Shown here in pieces: positions 1 through 7,385 of a DNA stretch of 64,000 nt (positions within the stretch are counted from its first letter, which is position 1; every line of letters begins with the position of its first letter). The notes below the pieces were generated by a model. It had not been told where the DNA came from and ran no database searches. It saw nothing but the letters and a program-made list of their open reading frames with translations. A program made the position numbers and the translations under genes. Origin of the DNA: Parahaliea aestuarii (GTDB lineage Bacteria > Pseudomonadota > Gammaproteobacteria > Pseudomonadales > Halieaceae); NCBI RefSeq assembly GCF_008064635.1, contig NZ_VRYZ01000005.1, positions 124,001-188,000 of the forward strand, in the 5' to 3' direction.

Positions 1-59
1 GTTCGACAAATTGCGCCAGCAATTTGCAACGAGGCGCGCCAGCGCCGAAGCCCGCAGGG

Positions 60-85
60 TCACTGCAGCCGATGGGCTGCAGTGA
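60..85 (+). terminator. Stem-loop at window start, possible terminator
   Basis: There is a perfect 11-bp inverted repeat (TCACTGCAGCC, loop GATG, GGCTGCAGTGA) followed by a weak pyrimidine tract. A second 8-bp dyad (CAAATTGC/GCAATTTG) lies at 7-26. The stem could end transcription of a gene whose body lies before the window. The T-tract is poor, so another role, such as a dispersed dyad repeat, is possible. Confidence 0.35.
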
Positions 86-179
86 TTCATCTCTCCCGAA
101 GCCCCGTCCGCAATCCACCCATCCACAATATCCCACCACCATCTATACTCCTCCCATAATAGCCCCCGGGAGGCCCATA

Positions 180-1361
180 ATGACAATCGCCCAGCCCCAT
201 CCGCAGGACGTCGACTTTGCCTACGACCCCCTGCCGGATCTGCACGGTGTCATCGACGAGTTGCGAGCGGCGGGGCCGGTCGTTCCGGTCACCTACCACG
301 GGGGCCGCGCCTGGCTCATTACCGGGTTCGATGCATTGAAAGAAGCCTTCTCCGATGAAGTACATTTTCAGGCGGCAGCGGCCTACCGTGTGCACTCGGA
401 GCCGTCCATGGGCAAGACCATCCAGACCATGGCCGGCAACGAGCACCGCATCAATCGCGCCCTGGTGTCTTCACCCTTCTTTCCGCGTCAGGTGAGGGAG
501 CGGGTCGAGTCGCTGCTGGAACCGGAGGCCCACGCTGTTGTGGATCGCTTTGCCGGCGCGGCCGAGGTCGACCTGATTGCGGCCTATGCCCGGCCCTATC
601 CCTACCGGGTTATTACGCGCATGCTGGGCATTCCCACCCACGATGAACAGACCTTCCTGGAGTGGGCGCTGAAGCTGATTGATTTTCCCTGGGACCCCGA
701 GGGGGCGCTGCGCGCGCGGCAGGATTTCAGCGCCTACATGGCGCCGATTATCGAGTCGCGGCGACAGCAGCCGGCGGATGACGTCCTGTCGATTCTGGCT
801 ACCACCGCGTTCGAGGGGCACTACCTCGACGACGAGCAGATCCTGTCTTTCTGTCGCCTGCTGTTTCCGGCCGGTTCCGACACCACCTATAAAATTCTCG
901 GCAGCCTGCTGACCTATATCCTGCGCGACCCGGCGCTGGTGGCCCTGGCACGGGGCAGCGATGACGAGCGCGCGGCGCTGGTGCAGGAAGGGCTGCGCAT
1001 CGAGTCGCCCACCGCGCTGCTGCCGCGCATGTGCAGCAAGGACATCCGCTTCCACGGCGCCGCTATGCAGGCGGGTGACTGGGTGCTGTTTGGCGTTACC
1101 GCGGCCAACAGTGATCCGGCGGTGTTTCCGGAGCCGCGTCGTTTTCTGCCCGGGCGCGACAACAAGAACCTGGCCTTTGGCCACGGCGTGCACTTCTGCC
1201 TGGGATCGCACCTCGCAAGGCGCGAACTGGAATGCTCCCTCAAGGTACTGTTCGAGCGCTTCCCGGCCATGTGCATTGCCCCGGGCAGGGAGCCGAGCAT
1301 TACCGGGGCGGTGATGCGTGGCCCGCAGCATCTTTGGGTGGAGCCGGGCGCCGGCGCCTGA
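180..1361 (+). CDS. Cytochrome P450
   Basis: This is a 393-residue soluble bacterial class P450 that would use heme and electrons from a ferredoxin to hydroxylate a hydrophobic substrate. The I-helix oxygen-activation motif AGSDTT is at about residues 231-236. The K-helix ExxR pair (E270, R273) is present, and the heme-ligand motif FGHGVHFCLG places the thiolate at about Cys340. The ATG at 180 was chosen because GGGAGG lies just upstream. The open frame continues upstream to position 24, but that part has no P450 similarity. No ferredoxin or reductase gene is adjacent, so the redox partner must be elsewhere. The next gene is convergent. The substrate cannot be read from sequence; CYP families with steroid or terpene substrates are plausible. 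Confidence 0.93.
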   Translation: MTIAQPHPQDVDFAYDPLPDLHGVIDELRAAGPVVPVTYHGGRAWLITGFDALKEAFSDEVHFQAAAAYRVHSEPSMGKTIQTMAGNEHRINRALVSSPFFPRQVRERVESLLEPEAHAVVDRFAGAAEVDLIAAYARPYPYRVITRMLGIPTHDEQTFLEWALKLIDFPWDPEGALRARQDFSAYMAPIIESRRQQPADDVLSILATTAFEGHYLDDEQILSFCRLLFPAGSDTTYKILGSLLTYILRDPALVALARGSDDERAALVQEGLRIESPTALLPRMCSKDIRFHGAAMQAGDWVLFGVTAANSDPAVFPEPRRFLPGRDNKNLAFGHGVHFCLGSHLARRELECSLKVLFERFPAMCIAPGREPSITGAVMRGPQHLWVEPGAGA

Positions 1362-1392
1362 TCGTATTCGCCGATGTGCAGGGTGGTGGCGA

Positions 1393-2763
1393 TTATCGCC
1401 AGGAAGAAATGACCTCAAGCCGTTCGCGCTTGCTGCGGTACATCATCTCGTCCGCCCGCGCCAGCAGTTCCTTTACGCTGGTGTCCTGCCCATAGCAGAG
1501 GGCGTAGCCGATGCTGACCGATGGCTGGATTTTTTCGCCGTGCCAGAACAGCGTGCTGGAGTGCATGTGGGCGCGAATTTTCTCGACAATCGCCTCCGCC
1601 TGCGGTTTTTCGCTGACACGGTGCAGGATCACGATGAACTCGTCGCCGCCGAGGCGGGCGACAATGTCCGCCGTGCGCACGGCCTGCTGCAGGTGCCTGG
1701 ACACATGTACCAGCAGGGCGTCGCCCGCCTCATGGCCGAGGTTGTCGTTGACCTCCTTGAAGCGGTTGAGATCGATCAGCAGGAGGGTGAAATGGGCGGG
1801 GCGGGAACCGCCGGAAATCAGCCGGTGAAGGTGGGCCATGACAAAGCGGCGGTTGGGAATATGGGTCAGCTCGTCGATCAGCGCAGCGTTGCGGCTGAGT
1901 CGGTAGGCGCGGAACAGCAGCAGGATGGAGGTGATGATCAGTGCGGTGACCGCCAGCGCGATGCCGCGAATGAAGGCGACAGCGCCCCGCAGTCCGGGTG
2001 TATCGCTGTCGTGATAGCGTGCGGCCAGTTGCCAGACGTCGGACGGGGTGTTCACCGGCAGCTCGATATCGGGCGCCGCAAAGACGCTTTCATCGCCATA
2101 GATCAAGACTGGCTCGCCGGATTCTATGTCCGCCCGGCGCAGGGCAACGGAAGCGCCCTCAATGGCCGCCAGGCCGGATGCCTCGACAATACTCTGAAAG
2201 CCCATCACTACGCTGACAGAGCCCCAGTAGTTCTGGTTGTAGGGAAAGTCGCGGAAAATCGGAAAGCGGGCGATGAGAGCATCTCCACCCTGCACCAACT
2301 GCACCGGCCCGGCAATGTAGACATCTTCCGACTCCCGCGCGCGCTGTATGGAGCGCATCTGCTCCGGCACGGTGCGAAAGTCGAGGCCAAGGGCCTTTTC
2401 GTTGCCCTCGATCGGGTAGATCTGTGAAATCACATCGCCCGGGGCGATGCCCACGCTGCGCAGGGTGGTGGATTTTTCAAACAGCTTTTCGGCGACGGTT
2501 TTCCAGCGGTTTTCACTCAGCTCAGGATCCATGGTGATAAAGCTGGCGAGGCTGTCTGACAGGTAGGTGTTGCGCAGCATTTCGGCTTCCAGCCGCGCGC
2601 GGGCCAGGGCGATGGCCTGGTGCGCCTGCTCCCGCTCCAGGTCGATGGCGCGCTCGCGGAACAGCCTGACAAAGGACTCCTCGGCGTATATGCCAAAGCC
2701 AATCAGGGCGAGAATGCCCAGACCGATTGCGGCCTTGTTGCGTTTTGTCAGTGCGGTCGCCAT
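1393..2763 (-). CDS. CHASE-GGDEF diguanylate cyclase
   Basis: This is a 456-residue inner-membrane sensor that should make cyclic di-GMP from two GTP. A transmembrane helix lies at about 11-27, followed by a periplasmic CHASE-like sensor region (about 70-250), a second helix at about 264-285 and a C-terminal GGDEF domain (about 290-456). The catalytic motif RLGGDEF is intact (GGDEF at 372-376). An inhibitory I-site RxxD (RTAD, 363-366) sits exactly five residues upstream, so product feedback inhibition is expected. The ligand of the sensor domain is unknown. The gene is convergent with the P450, and the two stop codons are about 30 bp apart. There is no EAL domain, so the protein is predicted to synthesise and not degrade c-di-GMP. 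Confidence 0.9.
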   Translation of the reverse strand: MATALTKRNKAAIGLGILALIGFGIYAEESFVRLFRERAIDLEREQAHQAIALARARLEAEMLRNTYLSDSLASFITMDPELSENRWKTVAEKLFEKSTTLRSVGIAPGDVISQIYPIEGNEKALGLDFRTVPEQMRSIQRARESEDVYIAGPVQLVQGGDALIARFPIFRDFPYNQNYWGSVSVVMGFQSIVEASGLAAIEGASVALRRADIESGEPVLIYGDESVFAAPDIELPVNTPSDVWQLAARYHDSDTPGLRGAVAFIRGIALAVTALIITSILLLFRAYRLSRNAALIDELTHIPNRRFVMAHLHRLISGGSRPAHFTLLLIDLNRFKEVNDNLGHEAGDALLVHVSRHLQQAVRTADIVARLGGDEFIVILHRVSEKPQAEAIVEKIRAHMHSSTLFWHGEKIQPSVSIGYALCYGQDTSVKELLARADEMMYRSKRERLEVISSWR

Positions 2764-2894
2764 GTGCCCGATCAGGTGTCAAAACAGCAGCGTAGCCGAA
2801 GCCCATCCGGGATTCAAAAGCCCCCGTCACCCCCATTCAGGTGATTGCAGGGCCAGCTCCGGCGTGGATGGATAAGCGCAGCCGGGCGGCGCGA

Positions 2895-3908
2895 TCAGAG
2901 CACCAGCTCTGCCATGTCGCGTATCAGTTGCAGGTCGCCGTGAATCAGCAGGCTGGTGACCGGCGAGTCCTCCCAGTCCTGCAGTTTCTCGCGAATGCGT
3001 TCTTTCGGCCCGCACAGGGAGATTTCATCGGCGAAGGCGTCCGGGACACAGGCGATGGCCTCATCCCGCTTGCCTTCGAAAAACAGGTTCTGGATGGTCT
3101 CCGCTTCGTCGGCGAAGCCCATGCGCGCCATCAGCTCCTTGTGGAAGTTGCGCTGCTTGGAGCCCATGCCGCCGATGTAGAAGCCGAGCATGGCCTTGAC
3201 CGGATAGAGGGCTGTGGCGAGGTCGTCGTTGATGTTCACCATGACGGTACTGGAAATTTCAAAGCCGGCGGGAGCGCCAGCGAGCTGGTCGGCGTAGACC
3301 TCCTGACGGTAGGGTGAATAGTAGAGGGGCAGCCAGCCGTCGGCGATCTCGGCGGTCTGGGTGACATTCTTCGGGCCTTCCGCGCCAATAAAGATGGGCA
3401 GATCGGCGCGCAGCGGGTGGGTGATGGGCTTCAGCGGCTTGCCCATGCCCCAGGCATTGTCACCGCGAAAGGGCAGGGGATAGAACTCGCCATCGGAGGT
3501 CACGGGCGCCTCGCGCCGCAGCACCTGGCGGATGATGTCCACATACTCCCGGGTACGGGTCAGGGGCTTGGCGTAGGGCTGGCCGTACCAGCCCTCCACG
3601 ACCTGGGGCCCGGATACGCCGAGGCCAAGGATCATGCGTCCGCCCGACAGGTGGTCGAGGGCCAGGGCTGCCATCGCGCAGGCAGTGGGGGTGCGCGCCG
3701 AAAGTTGCGCCACCGAGGTGCCGAGCCGGATAGTGGACGTCCGGGCGCCGATCCAGGCCAGAGGGGTGAAGCAGTCGTTGCCCCAGGATTCGGCGGTCCA
3801 CACCGAGTCATAGCCGAGGTTCTCCGCCTCCACAGCGCGCTCGACAAAGTCCGGTGGCGGCTGTGCGCCCCAGTAACCCAGTTGCAGTCCCAGCTTCAGT
3901 TTGGCCAT
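2895..3908 (-). CDS. LLM-class flavin-dependent oxidoreductase
   Basis: This is a 337-residue luciferase-like monooxygenase/F420-dependent reductase family protein with the (beta/alpha)8 fold. It starts MAKLKLGLQLGYWG and carries the family signature GGRMILGLGVSGPQ. The ATG at 3908 was preferred over an upstream in-frame ATG at 3932 because CGGAGAT precedes it. The family uses either reduced F420 or FMNH2, and sequence reading alone does not settle which. A flavin reductase-like gene about 1.4 kb away (5328-5798) could be a partner if FMN is used. The gene is divergent from moaC. The substrate is unknown. Confidence 0.85.
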   Translation of the reverse strand: MAKLKLGLQLGYWGAQPPPDFVERAVEAENLGYDSVWTAESWGNDCFTPLAWIGARTSTIRLGTSVAQLSARTPTACAMAALALDHLSGGRMILGLGVSGPQVVEGWYGQPYAKPLTRTREYVDIIRQVLRREAPVTSDGEFYPLPFRGDNAWGMGKPLKPITHPLRADLPIFIGAEGPKNVTQTAEIADGWLPLYYSPYRQEVYADQLAGAPAGFEISSTVMVNINDDLATALYPVKAMLGFYIGGMGSKQRNFHKELMARMGFADEAETIQNLFFEGKRDEAIACVPDAFADEISLCGPKERIREKLQDWEDSPVTSLLIHGDLQLIRDMAELVL

Positions 3909-4065
3909 GTCGGCATCTCCGTGAAAATACAATGGCCTACTTTACGGCTACCGCGCGCCGCTGCAATCAGTCGTTGCGGCCAGCGGCTCTGACAGGAATG
4001 ATCACCCGGTATGATTTGCAGGGGCGATTGGATAGACTTTGCGGTCACCCCGGCCGGAGACTTTC

Positions 4066-4554
4066 ATGAGCAAACTGACCCACCTCGACGACAGCGGTGC
4101 CGCCCGTATGGTGGATGTCGGGGGCAAGGCGGAAACCGTGCGCGAAGCGCTGGCGCAGGCCCGGGTTGTGATGCAGCCGGAGACCCTGGCGCTGTTGCTG
4201 TCGGGCGGCCACAAAAAGGGCGACGTGTTCGCCGTGGCCCGGGTGGCGGGTATCCAGGGCGCCAAGAAGTGCGCCGATCTCATCCCCCTCTGTCACCCAC
4301 TGATGCTGAACAGCGTCAGTGTGGATTTCGAGCCCGACGAGGCCAACAGCGAAGTGCGAGTGCTCGCCCGCTGCCGGGTATCGGGCCGGACCGGGGTGGA
4401 GATGGAAGCACTTACCGCCGCCTCCGTCGCCGCCCTGACGCTCTATGACATGTGCAAGGCGGTGGACCGGGGAATGGAAATTCGCAGTGTGGCGCTGCTG
4501 GAAAAGCAGGGCGGCAACAGCGGCCACTGGCTTAGGGAGGACAGTGCGCCGTGA
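4066..4554 (+). CDS. moaC: Cyclic pyranopterin monophosphate synthase
   Basis: MoaC converts the MoaA product (3',8-cyclo-7,8-dihydro-GTP) to cyclic pyranopterin monophosphate in molybdenum cofactor synthesis. The 162-residue protein has the expected start ([19 protein letters not shown]) and the conserved segments [13 protein letters not shown] and [20 protein letters not shown], which contain the active-site residues. The ATG at 4066 has CCGGAGA upstream. The coding region ends in a 4-base overlap with moaD, so this is the first gene of a moaCDE operon. moaA and moaB are not in the window. Confidence 0.96.
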   Translation: MSKLTHLDDSGAARMVDVGGKAETVREALAQARVVMQPETLALLLSGGHKKGDVFAVARVAGIQGAKKCADLIPLCHPLMLNSVSVDFEPDEANSEVRVLARCRVSGRTGVEMEALTAASVAALTLYDMCKAVDRGMEIRSVALLEKQGGNSGHWLREDSAP

Positions 4555-4799
4555 TCAACGTAGTGTTCTTCGCCCGGGTGCGCGAGGCGCTCGGCACCGA
4601 TGGCCTGCAGATGGCCGCCCCGGAGGCGCCCGACCTCGACACCCTGCTGTCCACCCTGCGCCAGCGGGGGGAACCCTGGGCGTCGGTTCTGGCCGAGGCC
4701 AACCTGTTGCACGCTGTCAATCACGAGGTGGTTCACGGCAACACCGTGCTCAACGATGGCGACGAAGTGGCCTTTTATCCGCCGGTGACCGGGGGTTAG
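4551..4799 (+). CDS. moaD: Molybdopterin synthase sulfur carrier subunit
   Basis: This is a ubiquitin-fold protein of 82 residues ending in the diagnostic Gly-Gly (VTGG), which is adenylated by MoeB and thiocarboxylated to supply sulfur to molybdopterin synthase. It starts with GTG inside the moaC stop codon (GTGA overlap), indicating translational coupling. It is followed after 3 bp by moaE, its partner subunit. Length and C-terminus are normal. Confidence 0.94.
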   Translation: MINVVFFARVREALGTDGLQMAAPEAPDLDTLLSTLRQRGEPWASVLAEANLLHAVNHEVVHGNTVLNDGDEVAFYPPVTGG

Positions 4800-4802
4800 T
4801 GG

Positions 4803-5243
4803 ATGGGCATTCGGGTGCAGGTGCAGGCACAGGACTTTGACCCTCTCGAACTCCAGCGCCAGCTGGAAGGCGATGACGCCGGCGCCGTAGTGACCTTCAC
4901 CGGCTACGTCAAAGCCGGCACGGACGCCGTGACCGCGATAGAACTGGAGCACTATCCCGGGATGACCGAGCGCAGCATTGAGGCAATCGCCCGCGAAGCG
5001 GTGGAACGCTGGTCGCTGAAGAGCGTCGGCGTGGTGCATCGTATCGGTCGACTCGACACCGGCGCGCAGATTGTCTGGGTCGGCGCCAGTGCGCTACACA
5101 GGGGTGAAGCCTTCAGCGGATGCGAGTTCGTGATGGACTACCTGAAGACCCGCGCGCCCTTCTGGAAGAAGGAATTCGGCCAGTTTGGCGAGCACTGGGT
5201 CGAGGCCCGCGACAGTGACCAGCAGCGGGCCGGCCGCTGGTGA
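4803..5243 (+). CDS. moaE: Molybdopterin synthase catalytic subunit
   Basis: MoaE forms the heterotetramer with MoaD and inserts two sulfurs into cyclic pyranopterin monophosphate to give molybdopterin. The 146-residue protein shows the family features GAVVTFTGYVK, the HRIGRL segment and the lysine-rich active-site stretch KTRAPFWKKE near residues 115-124. It begins 3 bp after the moaD stop. It is the last gene of the moaCDE unit; a gap of about 85 bp separates it from the next gene. Confidence 0.95.
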   Translation: MGIRVQVQAQDFDPLELQRQLEGDDAGAVVTFTGYVKAGTDAVTAIELEHYPGMTERSIEAIAREAVERWSLKSVGVVHRIGRLDTGAQIVWVGASALHRGEAFSGCEFVMDYLKTRAPFWKKEFGQFGEHWVEARDSDQQRAGRW

Positions 5244-5327
5244 CACCACCTGAATGGGGGATGCGGCAGTTTGCCCCCGCGTCGACAATAGCCAACAGCA
5301 AAATACACCTTGGAGGTACAGCGGAAT

Positions 5328-5798
5328 ATGGAAGGACGTGAACTGAGAAATGCGCTGGGGCGCTTCGCCACCGGCGTCTGCATCATCACCACTACTACCG
5401 AAGAGCGGGTTCCAATCGGCATGACCGCCAACTCGTTCGCCGCGGTTTCACTGGAGCCGCCGCTGGTGCTGTGGAGCCTGCAGAATAACTCAGAGGTCTA
5501 CCGCGACTACGCCGCCGCCCGCTATTTCAATATCAATGTGCTGTCCAATGAACAGCAGGCCCTGTCCAACCAGTATGCGCGCAAGGGTGATCACGCCGTA
5601 GCCAGCGAACATTTTCGCCCGGGCAAGTACGGCGCGCCGGTGATTCGCAATGCGCTGGTGACCTTCGAGTGCGAACTGGACGCCACCCATGCCGGCGGTG
5701 ACCACCTGATCATTGTCGGCCGGGTGCTGAACATGACGCACCGGCCCACCGGCAAGCCGCTGCTGTTCTACGGCGGCACCTACGGCGAAATCCACTGA
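5328..5798 (+). CDS. Flavin reductase-like domain protein
   Basis: This is a 156-residue flavin reductase-like FMN-binding split barrel, related to the HpaC/small reductase components of two-component flavin monooxygenases. Family hallmarks are the N-terminal LGRFATGVCIITT and IGMTANSFAAVSLEPPLVLWS. It probably reduces FMN or FAD with NAD(P)H and passes the reduced flavin to a monooxygenase. A candidate acceptor is the LLM protein at 2895-3908. The ATG at 5328 was chosen because GGAGG lies 11 bp upstream; an in-frame TTG at 5310 overlaps that site and is less likely. Confidence 0.85.
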   Translation: MEGRELRNALGRFATGVCIITTTTEERVPIGMTANSFAAVSLEPPLVLWSLQNNSEVYRDYAAARYFNINVLSNEQQALSNQYARKGDHAVASEHFRPGKYGAPVIRNALVTFECELDATHAGGDHLIIVGRVLNMTHRPTGKPLLFYGGTYGEIH

Positions 5799-5863
5799 GG
5801 CCTGTCAGCGCCCCGGCGATGTGACTATACTGGGGCGTTTTAGCCGGCCGTGAACGCCACACA

Positions 5864-6412
5864 ATGAATTTCTGTTCCAGTTGCGGCAGCGCCGTATCCC
5901 TTACCATCCCCGCGGGTGACGACCGCGAGCGCTATGTCTGTGTGTCCTGCGAGGCCATCCACTACACCAACCCGCGGGTGATCGTCGGCTGTCTGCCGGT
6001 GTACGAAGGCCGCGTGTTGCTGTGCCGCCGGGCCATTGAGCCGCGGCGCAATTTCTGGACCCTGCCCGCCGGTTTTATGGAGAACGGCGAAACCAGCGCC
6101 GGCGGCGCGGCCCGCGAGACCTGGGAAGAGGCCGAGGCGAAAGCGATCGATCTGCAGCTCTACCGCATTTTTGATGTGCCTCACATCAGTCAGCTCTATA
6201 TGTTCTATCGCTGCGGACTGGAGGACGGCGCGTTTGGCGCGGGGCCCGAGAGCCTTGAGTCAGCGCTGTTTGACGAGGCGGATGTTCCCTGGGACGAGAT
6301 CGCCTTTCCGGTGGTCTACAAGGCGCTCAAGGAGTACTTTGACGACCGGCGCAGGGGCGAGTACCCGGTGCGGGTGTCGTCCATTGAACGTTTGAAGCGG
6401 CCGCCGGCCTGA
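5864..6412 (+). CDS. Nudix hydrolase with N-terminal zinc ribbon
   Basis: This 182-residue protein has a zinc ribbon (Cys4, Cys7, Cys26, Cys29) followed by a Nudix domain, the arrangement of NudC-like and related nucleotide pyrophosphatases. The Nudix box runs from Gly70 to Ala92 with E76, R84, E85, E88 and E89 in place. The usual glycine near the end of the box is Glu91 here. It is likely to hydrolyse a nucleoside diphosphate linked to another moiety (ADP-ribose, NADH, FAD or similar). The substrate cannot be assigned. At 182 residues it is shorter than classical NudC (about 260). Confidence 0.85.
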   Translation: MNFCSSCGSAVSLTIPAGDDRERYVCVSCEAIHYTNPRVIVGCLPVYEGRVLLCRRAIEPRRNFWTLPAGFMENGETSAGGAARETWEEAEAKAIDLQLYRIFDVPHISQLYMFYRCGLEDGAFGAGPESLESALFDEADVPWDEIAFPVVYKALKEYFDDRRRGEYPVRVSSIERLKRPPA

Positions 6413-6458
6413 AGCGCTGGCGCAACGCCTGATCGCCCGGTCGCACTGCGGCAAATCC

Positions 6459-7343
6459 CTAGATCGTCAGAATCCGCCGCAGCAGGCTGTCATCCCTGCG
6501 CCGCTGTTCGCGCACACGCAATAGTTCCCCCAGCTGTTCCTCGATCTGCTGCGCCACCTGGTTGCGGATTTTGCGCTGCTGGGCCTTGGTCGGGGTTTTG
6601 CCGGCGTAGGCGGAGAGGTCCACGGCTTCGCCGAAGCCGATATAGCAGCGCTGGGGTCGGGGTAGCAGGGTGCCCAGGGCGCCGCGGGGAATGGGCGGCA
6701 GCATGTCGGTGCGGGTATTTGCATCGAGCAGGCCGAAGCGGCTGAGCAGGCGGCCGAGGGCAGAGCCCGGCAACTCGTCGCTTTCTATCCAGTGGTCATA
6801 GAACTCGTCCGGTCCGACCATGCCAAAGGGCATGATGGTGTAGCCGTGCCGGGCCGCCAGGCGCACAAAGCCGTAGCGCTCCTTCCACTGCAGTTCGTAC
6901 ATGGCGCTGGCCGGTTTGACCGCCTCGTGGGCGCCGCCCGGGAATACCAGCAGGTCGTGCCCCTCTGCCATCAGCGCGTCGCACACGCTGGGATGGCCCA
7001 TCACTGCGCCCCAGCGCAACAGCGCGTCGCCCAGGGTTTTGTTACTCCACAGGAAGCGGTCGCCCAGCGGGCGCACCATGCGGCCGAGGGCATTGTGAAT
7101 GGTGGGAGAGAATACCCAGCCGTCGAGTGCAAACAGGGAGTGGTTGCCAATGAACAGGCAGGGCTGCTCGGGTACCCGTTCGCCGTGCAGTACACTTGGC
7201 CTGAACAGTTTTTGCAGCACCTTGAACATCAGCGCCAGTTGATGGTCCGGCATCAACTCCGAGGCCAGTGCCGCCTCGATATGGGCTGCCAGCGCGGCAT
7301 CGTCGGCCAGGGGGTCATGGTGGCTGGAAAAATCTATCGGCAC
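6459..7343 (-). CDS. Lysophospholipid/MGAT-like acyltransferase
   Basis: This is a 294-residue glycerolipid acyltransferase of the LPLAT superfamily, MGAT/DGAT-like branch. The catalytic block reads GNHSLFALDG, with five residues between His and Asp, as is typical of that branch and unlike the HX4D of PlsC. A second conserved block is LLVFPGGAHEAVKP. It probably acylates a glycerolipid or related alcohol at the inner membrane. The start is GTG at 7343. It lies immediately downstream of ptsP on the same strand (43 bp apart), so co-transcription is possible. A basic C-terminal tail is present. The acceptor is unknown. Confidence 0.8.
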   Translation of the reverse strand: MPIDFSSHHDPLADDAALAAHIEAALASELMPDHQLALMFKVLQKLFRPSVLHGERVPEQPCLFIGNHSLFALDGWVFSPTIHNALGRMVRPLGDRFLWSNKTLGDALLRWGAVMGHPSVCDALMAEGHDLLVFPGGAHEAVKPASAMYELQWKERYGFVRLAARHGYTIMPFGMVGPDEFYDHWIESDELPGSALGRLLSRFGLLDANTRTDMLPPIPRGALGTLLPRPQRCYIGFGEAVDLSAYAGKTPTKAQQRKIRNQVAQQIEEQLGELLRVREQRRRDDSLLRRILTI

Positions 7344-7385
7344 AGTGTTCGCTCCATCGTCAGCCCGTTTAAAACAGTATAGGCG

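Noticed and set aside
2-85. Open frame that could be the tail of an upstream gene
   Set aside because: All three plus-strand frames are open here, so a 28-codon stretch carries no weight without the upstream sequence.
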